DNA of 58,742 nucleotides from an uncultured bacterium (GTDB lineage: Bacteria; Calescibacteriota; Calescibacteriia; Calescibacteriales; Calescibacteriaceae), in NCBI GenBank assembly GCA_938036315.1, contig CALHPK010000010.1, positions 1 to 58,742 of the forward strand. Direction: 5' to 3'. Below, one piece after another: positions 18,204-24,681 of this stretch (position 1 is its first letter; each line of letters begins with the position of its first letter). Position numbers and translations under genes: made by a program. The notes below the pieces were generated by a model, which saw nothing but the letters and a program-made list of their open reading frames with translations, did no database searches and was not told the DNA's origin.

Positions 18204-18845
18204 ATGCTCAATTCAATGGAGAGGGTTGAACCAAAGCGTATAAAGATTTTGATTTCTCAGCTTCAGGGGTTTAAAAATCCCAAGCTTCAGCTTGAACAAT
18301 ATGAGACAGACGGTGAATCTGTGGGCTTTTTCCTTCAGAGGGCTTGGAAAGATCTGGTCTCAGCTACCGTGGTAGATTTGGGATGTGGAACAGGGAACTT
18401 AACTTTTGCTTCGGTTTTGGCTGGAGCTAGACTCGCTGTTGGTGTAGATATAGACAGAGAAGCTCTGAAGATCGCTATTGAAAACAAAGAATTCCTGATA
18501 AATTCGGGTTTTGATGTTGTAAGTGCAAACTTTGTGTGCGCAGATGTTGAAAATGTATTCTTTAAAAGAAAATTTGATGTCTGTATTATGAATCCTCCTT
18601 TCGGTATTCAGAAGAGAAAAGCTGATAGAATTTTTCTCACTAAAGCATTTGAAGTTGCTGATGTAGTATGGACTTTTCTCTCTTACGGGTCTAAACCTTT
18701 TGTTCAGAAATTCGCTGAAGAGAATTCATTTTCGATAACGGATTTTTTCACAACAAAAATTCAGATTCATCAGAAGTTTTCATTTCACAGAAAAAAAGTT
18801 GAGTTTCTTCAAGTTGATCTTTATAGGATTCAAAGAATTTGGTGA
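18204..18845 (+). CDS. METTL5-type (archaeal/eukaryotic) adenine-N6 methyltransferase
   Basis: 213 residues and nearly collinear with METTL5: an N-terminal 'LQGFKNPKLQLEQYETDGES' (compare the VDGF-x-x-PK-x-x-LEQY-x-T of METTL5), motif I 'VVDLGCGTGNLTFASVLAGA', 'GVDIDREAL', the catalytic NPPF motif in 'IMNPPFGIQKRKADRIFL', and C-terminal 'FSFHRKKVEFLQVDLYRI' (compare YKFHKKK...VDLIRF). METTL5 methylates a decoding-site adenosine in 18S rRNA. A target in this bacterium is unknown; rRNA is a guess. ATG 18216 is an alternative start. The stop codon is part of a 21-bp tandem repeat. Divergent from atpB. Confidence 0.85.
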   Translation: MLNSMERVEPKRIKILISQLQGFKNPKLQLEQYETDGESVGFFLQRAWKDLVSATVVDLGCGTGNLTFASVLAGARLAVGVDIDREALKIAIENKEFLINSGFDVVSANFVCADVENVFFKRKFDVCIMNPPFGIQKRKADRIFLTKAFEVADVVWTFLSYGSKPFVQKFAEENSFSITDFFTTKIQIHQKFSFHRKKVEFLQVDLYRIQRIW

Positions 18846-18902
18846 AATGATGCCTACCTTTGATGAAATGATACTTACCTTTGATGAAATGATACTTACC
18901 GA
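18840..18902. repeat. three tandem 21-bp units across a stop codon
   Basis: Units at 18840, 18861 and 18882; the core is TGATGAAATGATACTTACC. Unit 1 differs at a few positions and contains the last codon and stop of the METTL5-like gene. A second small duplication (GTTCAAAACAACT, then GTTTCAAAACAACT) lies at 18958-18984. The rest of the 320-bp gap to 19168 shows nothing recognisable. Confidence 0.85.
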
Positions 18903-19167
18903 AGCCGAAGCTATAGATTCTAACTACCTTTATAGCCGAAGGCATTGATTATGATAAGTTCAAAACAACTGTTTCAAAACAACTGTAGTTTATGTGAAAC
19001 CTAGTTTGCAGAGTTTCCCAAAGGTGCAACTGTGGTGAGGAATTCAATTCTGGAAGCCAATGGGGGAGATAGGAGAGAAAAAATACTACTTTTTTCAGGG
19101 AATCTTCAAAATTTTTGAGAAAAAACATTAAACGAAATGAAAATGAGTATGATAAACTGATATATCA

Positions 19168-19431
19168 ATGAAAAGCTTTGTTAGAATTTCAGTAGTAGCA
19201 ATTTTTGCATTATTTTGTATTCTGCCTCTTATTCACGATCATAATAGCAATAGCGCTAATGACTGTACAGTATGCGTAATTTACAAAGTATCATCAAAGT
19301 TCAAAGAAGAACTTTCCTCAACGGTAAAGATTGTTTCAAGTATAATTGGTGTGGTTGAATTTAAGACCGAGAAATTTATTTGTCTTGCGGTTGAAGGTGT
19401 AAAATCCAGAGACCCACCTCATCAGAGTTAA
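19168..19431 (+). CDS. small exported His/Cys protein at head of metal uptake cluster
   Basis: 87 residues. A hydrophobic N-terminal segment ('ISVVAIFALFCILPLI') is followed at once by 'HDHNSNSANDCTVCVIYK', with a His-Asp-His and a Cys-x-x-Cys that could bind metal. I do not recognise a named family, but short exported proteins with this His-then-CxxC pattern are often found beside metal transporters. The gene lies about 100 bp upstream of the His-rich outer-membrane protein and ZnuA/ZnuB-like genes on the same strand, so a role in zinc or copper handling is a reasonable inference. Confidence 0.6.
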   Translation: MKSFVRISVVAIFALFCILPLIHDHNSNSANDCTVCVIYKVSSKFKEELSSTVKIVSSIIGVVEFKTEKFICLAVEGVKSRDPPHQS

Positions 19432-19528
19432 GATAGCTTCTACCATAGATACCATAAAGAAACTTCAGGTTTAAAATACAATAAAATACAAAATAAATAA
19501 TTTTTGCAATAAAAAGGAGGTGCATTGT

Positions 19529-20569
19529 ATGGTAAATGAATTAATTTTTGTATTGGCTGTCTTAGGACAGCAAAAAATTACGGGAACAGCACTTTTAAAT
19601 CCAGATATATCTTTAACAGGTGATATAGTTAATATGACCACAATTGGAGATGAAATTAAAAACTCTTTTAGGCTAAGAGAGTTTGAAATAGGAATTCAAG
19701 GATATATACATCCACATATAAAAGTAGATTCATTTATATCTTTCCATATTGGTGAGTTTATTTTCCCATTAGACCATCTTCATAATCATAATTCTGAACA
19801 TACTGCAGGAGAAAACCATAAAGGAGATGCGCATATGCATCCTGGAGTTGAAATCGAGGAAGGGTATCTAAGTTTTTTAAGTGTTCTGCCTGGAATATCT
19901 GGAAAGCTCGGCAGGAAATATGTAAGCTTCGGGAAGCTCAACCCTCTTCATTCTGATCAATGGTTGTATGTTGATCAGCCATTGGTCATCAGGAAAGTTT
20001 TCGGGGAGCACAACTTTACAGGAGATGGTGGAAGCATAATATTATCACCATACCTTGGATTCCTACTGAGTGTTGAATTAGGGGCTTGGAGAAACTTTAC
20101 AGGACCATATGAAGATTTATTTCTCTCGCAAAGATTATTTTCTGCATTCGGAGTAGGAAATCTTGAGGTGGAGATTGGTTTATCATCTACACAAGGAAAC
20201 TTTCCTGCAACTCCAAAGAAAATATCATCTATATCTGGAGCAGATCTTACCTTAAAATATATAACTGAATCTGGTAGATTAGAGATCATTGGTGAACCCC
20301 TGTTTGAACTTTCGGATAGAATAAATTATAAAGGTCTGTATTTGTCTGGTTTCTACGCTTCACCTTTAAGATCCTTTCAAGCCGGATTGAGATTAGATCT
20401 TGTTGATGAAACTTTTGGAATATCTCCTGTTTTTTCTTATCTTATAACTGAAACCACAAAAATAAGGTTCCAGTACAGTTTGTATTCCCAACATGAACAT
20501 ACTACACATATCGTTTTCATCCAATTTCTGTTCGGTATCGTTCCACATGCCCATGTGCTCCAATTCTAA
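19529..20569 (+). CDS. His-rich outer-membrane beta-barrel-type protein, metal cluster
   Basis: About 346 residues. The mature part shows alternating hydrophobic residues typical of an outer-membrane barrel ('VEIGLSSTQGNF', 'IRFQYSLYSQHEHTTHIVF') and ends in an aromatic residue. A His-rich loop at about residues 75-105 ('LDHLHNHNSEHTAGENHKG', then 'AHMHPGVEIEEGY') is a probable metal-binding site. ATG 19529 is chosen: AAGGAGG ends 8 nt before it, and the GTG at 19520 overlaps that site. The N-terminal export signal is short. It is followed after 15 bp by the ZnuA-like gene, so it may admit zinc to the periplasm. Confidence 0.65.
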   Translation: MVNELIFVLAVLGQQKITGTALLNPDISLTGDIVNMTTIGDEIKNSFRLREFEIGIQGYIHPHIKVDSFISFHIGEFIFPLDHLHNHNSEHTAGENHKGDAHMHPGVEIEEGYLSFLSVLPGISGKLGRKYVSFGKLNPLHSDQWLYVDQPLVIRKVFGEHNFTGDGGSIILSPYLGFLLSVELGAWRNFTGPYEDLFLSQRLFSAFGVGNLEVEIGLSSTQGNFPATPKKISSISGADLTLKYITESGRLEIIGEPLFELSDRINYKGLYLSGFYASPLRSFQAGLRLDLVDETFGISPVFSYLITETTKIRFQYSLYSQHEHTTHIVFIQFLFGIVPHAHVLQF

Positions 20570-20584
20570 AAGGAGGTAGTGTTT

Positions 20585-21505
20585 ATGAGAGATTCCAAAA
20601 TCTTTGAGGTCGTTTTACTTTTTGCTTTGGTTCTGTTTACTCCGGATTTTCTGATTGCCAAAAAAGTAAGAATAGTTGTTCCCCACTGTTCATTTTACGA
20701 TTTTGCAAAATCTGTAGTTGGTGAAGAAGGAGATGTTGAGTATTTAGCAGATGGTAGGTATAATCTTCACTATGTTGAACCTAGACCATCATATATTCCA
20801 AAGTTGAGAAGAGCGAATTTTGTTATCCCCATAGGACTTGGACTTGATATGTGGTTTGATGCTTTAATCCAGGCTTCAGGAAACCCTAAAATTATGCCTG
20901 AAAGTTCAGGATATATACGTGTTGCTGGAGCTATAAAAGTTTTAGAAATTCCGGAGTTTGAGATTGGTCAACCCAGATACGGAGATATACACCCTGAAGG
21001 TAATCCGCATTACTGGCTCTCTCCAGAAAATGCTGAGAGAATAGTACTTGTTATAGGTGAGCATCTTTCAAAAACTCTCGGGGATGATAAATTTCGTAAA
21101 AATTCTGAAGCTTATGCTGAGAAGCTGAGGATGTTAGGAGATGAGTTAAGATCAAAATTTGAAAGATTCAGAGGATTCAAGTTTATCTCATATCACAAAA
21201 GCTGGTCTTATTTTGCTGATTTTTTAGGATTTGAAATTGTAGATACTTTAGAACCTGCGCCTGGGATTCCACCTACTGCTCAACACGTTGCTAAAGTTAT
21301 AGATACTATAAAGAGACTCGGCATAAAAGTTTTGCTCTATGAGCCATATTTTAGTAAAGATGTTGTGGTGAAGGTTGAAAAGCAGACCGGAATACGTGGA
21401 GTGATACTATATCAAGATTGCGTGCCGTCTATCTCGGAGTTGAAGGATTATTTTTCTCTTATGAGATTTAATACAGAAAGGATTATTGAGGCTTTGAGGG
21501 AGTAG
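20585..21505 (+). CDS. ZnuA/TroA-like metal ABC transporter binding protein
   Basis: About 306 residues; cluster 9 (zinc/manganese) solute-binding protein. A signal peptide is followed by 'VVPHCSFYDFAKSVVGEEG', 'LHYVEPRPSYIPKLRRANF' (compare DPHxYEPxPSD), 'IHPEGNPHYWLSPENAE' with the conserved metal-site His, 'KFISYHKSWSYFADFLGF' and 'VLLYEPYFSKDV'. These supply the His and acidic ligands. ATG 20585 is 8 nt after AGGAGG; GTG 20579 is too close. The permease follows after 2 bp. Zinc is favoured by the His-rich neighbours but manganese cannot be excluded. Confidence 0.88.
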   Translation: MRDSKIFEVVLLFALVLFTPDFLIAKKVRIVVPHCSFYDFAKSVVGEEGDVEYLADGRYNLHYVEPRPSYIPKLRRANFVIPIGLGLDMWFDALIQASGNPKIMPESSGYIRVAGAIKVLEIPEFEIGQPRYGDIHPEGNPHYWLSPENAERIVLVIGEHLSKTLGDDKFRKNSEAYAEKLRMLGDELRSKFERFRGFKFISYHKSWSYFADFLGFEIVDTLEPAPGIPPTAQHVAKVIDTIKRLGIKVLLYEPYFSKDVVVKVEKQTGIRGVILYQDCVPSISELKDYFSLMRFNTERIIEALRE

Positions 21506-21507
21506 AG

Positions 21508-22317
21508 ATGGAAAAATATTCACTGGTTGAGCTTTTCATTTTTGTTTTGCCAGCATTTTTGCTGAGTCTTTCGCTTGTTATGATCCATGTATATTTTGGG
21601 ATAAGGATTTTTGAAAGGGGGGTTATTTTTGCTGATATATCTATAGCTCAGTGTGCGTCTTTGGGGTACGCCATTGCGCTGATGCTACATATAGAAGATA
21701 AAATTCTGCAGTATACAATAGGAGTTCTTGTCTCGTCTTTAGCTGGACTTTTGTTCTCAGCTGTGAAAAACGAAAGATTTGAGGTCAAAGAGGGAGTAGT
21801 TGGAGCTGTATACGCCTTTGCGTATTCACTTACTATTCTTGTTATGACAAAAGTTCCGGGTGAAGCCGAACATTTGAGACTAATGTTGACAGGAAATATC
21901 CTTTTTGTGAGATATGACGATGTTTTTAAGGCATCTTTGATATATTTAGGAATTGGTTTTTTGCATCTGGTTTTGAATAAGAAATTTCAGATTTCATCCG
22001 CTTCTCCAGTTTGGGAGTTTATTTTTTACTCTACATTCAGCATTGTGGTATCATCATCTGTGTCGTTGGCTGGAGTTATTTTGGTTTTTTCTTATCTTGT
22101 GATTCCTTCTCTTTTGTCCTATGTTTTGATACATAATCGCAGTTTTGTAGAGAAATTACTCCTGGGATGGTTTGTTGGTTTGATTTCAACACTACTTGGC
22201 TTTTTAATATCCATTTATTTTGATATTCCCACATCTCCTACAATAACTGCAATTTTGTGGGTAGTTGTATTTTTGGTTTTGATGGGCAAACTGATAAAAG
22301 GGTCAAGATCGACGTAG
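21508..22317 (+). CDS. ZnuB-type metal ABC transporter permease
   Basis: 269 residues, about eight transmembrane segments, ABC-3 family. Family-like stretches are 'GVIFADISIAQCASLGYAIA', 'VVGAVYAFAYSLTILVMTK' and 'SSVSLAGVILVFSYLVIPSL'. It is coupled to the binding protein gene (2 bp gap). The ATPase subunit (ZnuC) is absent from the cluster and must be supplied from elsewhere. The 3' end overlaps the convergent DUF2851 gene by 15 bp. Confidence 0.88.
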   Translation: MEKYSLVELFIFVLPAFLLSLSLVMIHVYFGIRIFERGVIFADISIAQCASLGYAIALMLHIEDKILQYTIGVLVSSLAGLLFSAVKNERFEVKEGVVGAVYAFAYSLTILVMTKVPGEAEHLRLMLTGNILFVRYDDVFKASLIYLGIGFLHLVLNKKFQISSASPVWEFIFYSTFSIVVSSSVSLAGVILVFSYLVIPSLLSYVLIHNRSFVEKLLLGWFVGLISTLLGFLISIYFDIPTSPTITAILWVVVFLVLMGKLIKGSRST

Positions 22318-23379
22318 GGGGCATGCAAAGCAGAGATACCTGCTACATCTTGTAAGAAAGAGTTCTAAGAGCCCTTGTCCTTCAATCGCATTACTGTAGG
22401 AGATTTTGAGTCTCCTTTTTGCCTCTTTTAGGAATCTGTTCTCTTCTTCTGGGGGAAAGCTGGCAAAATGAGAGAAGACTTCCTCTTCCGGGTAAAAATT
22501 CAATAAAAACGGGATTAATACATTTGCCACTATGGTTCTTAGTCTTCCGATTCCTAATCCCGGTGTTTTGAAAGTTTCTTCCCAAACCTTGTATTTTTTC
22601 CTTCCTTCAAAAAGGTTGTGCACAGTATCTGAGACGTTGGGGATTTTCTCAAAGAGCTTTTGAAGTATTAGGATTCTTTTTAAGGGTATATTGGCTGGTC
22701 TGATGGGATGGGGTTTCCCTTCAGAATAGGGTTTCCCTTCGGGATGGAGTTTCCCTTCAGGGTGGAGTTTCCCTTCGGTTTCGGGAAATATTTCCTTCAA
22801 AATGACTTCATTTAGCGAATTGCTGTCAAGTTTTGCTAATATATCATATGGTATTTTTCTTGCAAATTCAAGCATCTTTATTTTATACTTTTCATATCCT
22901 AAAGCTTCACTTATGAATTCGTATAGAACAGCGTTATTGTTGTTGACTTCCTGTAATCTCTCCATAATTCTTTTTGCTTTCCTTTTCAGTCTTATTTTAC
23001 CGAGGCGATTTATCTCTCCTTTTTTGGCTTCTTCTTCATTTCTGCACAGGAATTCAAAGTTATGATTTAAGGATTTTATTTTTTGGAGGTTTATCACGGT
23101 GCCATCAAGTTTCGTGTCTTCTTCCCAGAGAATATGAAATTTTACCGATGAGAATTCTTTGTTTATGTGGTGGTTGTGTTTGAACCAATAGGATGCCCTG
23201 GAGTGGCATTCTGCATCTCCTATGATTTTTGTTCCATTGAGCACAATTATAGCATTTTTGAAATCGGGTCCTACATTGGAGGGGATTCCGGGGAAAACCA
23301 CGAAAATTCTATTCTGTCCATCTTCTATAAGAGTGTTACTAAGTCCCTCCCATAAAATTTTTATTTCATGTTCTTTCAT
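22303..23379 (-). CDS. DUF2851 family protein
   Basis: 358 residues. The conserved start of this family is visible: 'FPGIPSNVGPDFKNAIIVLN', 'GDAECHSRASYWFKHNHH' (compare EIH-x-x-S-x-W-x-x-H-x-H) and 'SVKFHILWEEDTKLDG'. A conserved His/Asp/Glu set suggests a metal or nucleic-acid related fold, but no function is established. The C-terminus has a four-cysteine-like 'RCSRYLCFACPL'. A 24-residue insertion of four EGKxHP-type hexapeptides near the middle comes from an 18-bp tandem repeat. Convergent with the permease gene. Confidence 0.8.
   Translation of the reverse strand: MKEHEIKILWEGLSNTLIEDGQNRIFVVFPGIPSNVGPDFKNAIIVLNGTKIIGDAECHSRASYWFKHNHHINKEFSSVKFHILWEEDTKLDGTVINLQKIKSLNHNFEFLCRNEEEAKKGEINRLGKIRLKRKAKRIMERLQEVNNNNAVLYEFISEALGYEKYKIKMLEFARKIPYDILAKLDSNSLNEVILKEIFPETEGKLHPEGKLHPEGKPYSEGKPHPIRPANIPLKRILILQKLFEKIPNVSDTVHNLFEGRKKYKVWEETFKTPGLGIGRLRTIVANVLIPFLLNFYPEEEVFSHFASFPPEEENRFLKEAKRRLKISYSNAIEGQGLLELFLTRCSRYLCFACPLRRS
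22709..22780. repeat. four 18-bp tandem units inside the DUF2851 gene
   Basis: Units start at 22709, 22727, 22745 and 22763, each with the core GTTTCCCTTC. The period is a multiple of three, so the reading frame is kept and the protein gains repeated EGKLHP/EGKPHP hexapeptides. Confidence 0.9.
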
Positions 23380-23494
23380 AGTAGGTAAAGTTTAATCTTT
23401 CTATCTTAGCTTTACTTTGTTTATTGTATCACATTTGTGTTGCTTACTGACTGATTTTTGTGAATGAATTTTGCTATTTTTTAAAAAATTTTGT

Positions 23495-23530
23495 GGTCAC
23501 AATAACGGTCACAATAACGGTCACAATAAA
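23495..23530. repeat. three tandem 12-bp units upstream of coxC
   Basis: GGTCACAATAAC is repeated at 23495, 23507 and 23519 (last base changed). It sits in the 305-bp gap between the divergent DUF2851 and coxC genes, where I see no other gene. An operator role or simple slippage is possible. Confidence 0.85.
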
Positions 23531-23684
23531 AGCAAGTTCAAATAGTATCTGCTAGCTACCATCGGGCTCCTACAACTTATTGAGAGCTAAGCTCCTTATG
23601 ACTGGACATCAAACACTACTTGCTAAAATTTGCGACTTAAAAAATTGTAATTTAGGAATATCGCTGTGGTGTGCTATAACTTAG

Positions 23685-24311
23685 ATGATGTCGTATAAAA
23701 CAAAGGAGGAGGAGCTAGGATTAGATTCGGACGAGGTCGAATTTTATGAGAAAAGTTTCAAGGATGTGGGAGTACCAGTTATAAGTGATCCGATTCTTCG
23801 CGCAAAAATTGGAACCATGATATTTATCATATCTGAAATTATGCTTTTTGGTGGTCTGATAAGTTCTTATTTTGTTATGAGAAAGGAAGCTATTGAGTGG
23901 CCTCCAGAGGGGCAACCCAGGTATCCGGTTTGGCAAACAGCCTTTAATTCCGCTTTCCTTTTTGCGAGCTTGTTTTTTATGATACTCTTTGACAAATTTA
24001 GGAGAAGGAATCTGCTTTTCTTTTCTACTGTCTTGGGTGGGATTTTCATTCTTCTTCAGGGGATTGAATGGGTAAGACTTATAGAATTCGGGTTAACTCT
24101 TACCTCAAGTTCTTATGGTTCTATCTTCTATGTCATTGTTGGAACCCATATGTTTCATGCTTTTGGGGGACTTCTTTGGTTGGCTTTGGCTTATTTTGGA
24201 TCGAGAGATTCTAAAAATTTAAAAACACCTATAATTGAAGGTGCATCTTTGTTCTGGAAATTCGTTGTTCTCATTTGGCCACTAATTTATATATCTGTAT
24301 TCTTAGTTTAA
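23685..24311 (+). CDS. coxC: cytochrome c oxidase subunit III
   Basis: 208 residues, five or so transmembrane helices, haem-copper oxidase subunit III. Key regions are 'KIGTMIFIISEIMLFGGLIS' with the conserved Glu, 'SYFVMRKEAIEWPPEGQPRY', 'GIEWVRLI' and 'FYVIVGTHMFHAFGGLLWLA' with the conserved His pair. It is probably the acceptor side partner of the act complex, but the gene stands alone: no subunit I, II or IV is adjacent. The convergent rpoZ follows 60 bp later. Confidence 0.9.
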   Translation: MMSYKTKEEELGLDSDEVEFYEKSFKDVGVPVISDPILRAKIGTMIFIISEIMLFGGLISSYFVMRKEAIEWPPEGQPRYPVWQTAFNSAFLFASLFFMILFDKFRRRNLLFFSTVLGGIFILLQGIEWVRLIEFGLTLTSSSYGSIFYVIVGTHMFHAFGGLLWLALAYFGSRDSKNLKTPIIEGASLFWKFVVLIWPLIYISVFLV

Positions 24312-24372
24312 TTAATTATTTTATGTTATCTTACGCGCGTTATTGATGCTAGGTAGGGTGAATTTCGTTTTT

Positions 24373-24603
24373 CTATAGAATCTTATCATCAAATTCTCTT
24401 TCTTCTCCTTTCAAGCTTTTCTGTTTTATTTTGCCTGCTGCAATTTCTCTAAGAGCTAGTACTATTTCTTTATTATTTTCGATGTTATCCACTAATGGGC
24501 GAGCCCCTTTCATAAGTTGGTTTGCCCTAAGTATAGCCATTCTTACAAGAACGAATTTGTTGGGGATCTTTTCCAAACAATCCTCTATTGTTATTCTTGC
24601 CAT
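24373..24603 (-). CDS. rpoZ: RNA polymerase omega subunit
   Basis: 76 residues. '[20 protein letters not shown]' is the typical start of omega, followed by '[12 protein letters not shown]' and '[16 protein letters not shown]'. It binds the beta' subunit and helps core assembly. Length fits. The gene is divergent from glnD with an 80-bp gap. Confidence 0.92.
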   Translation of the reverse strand: MARITIEDCLEKIPNKFVLVRMAILRANQLMKGARPLVDNIENNKEIVLALREIAAGKIKQKSLKGEEREFDDKIL

Positions 24604-24681
24604 ATGCTTATCTTTTTTATATAATTATAAAACTACTTAGATGTAGTTTTTTCAGAAATTTTACTACTTGAGCAAACCTTG

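Noticed and set aside
19020-19100. Cobalamin-riboswitch-like bases upstream of the metal cluster (AGGTGCAACTG ... GGAAGCCAATGGGGGAGA)
   Set aside because: The order and spacing of conserved boxes do not fit the B12 riboswitch, and the downstream binding protein is of the zinc/manganese type.
19125-19165. Fur/Zur box before the small His/Cys gene
   Set aside because: GAAAATGAGTATGATAAAC has some similarity to Fur sites but lacks clear inverted symmetry.
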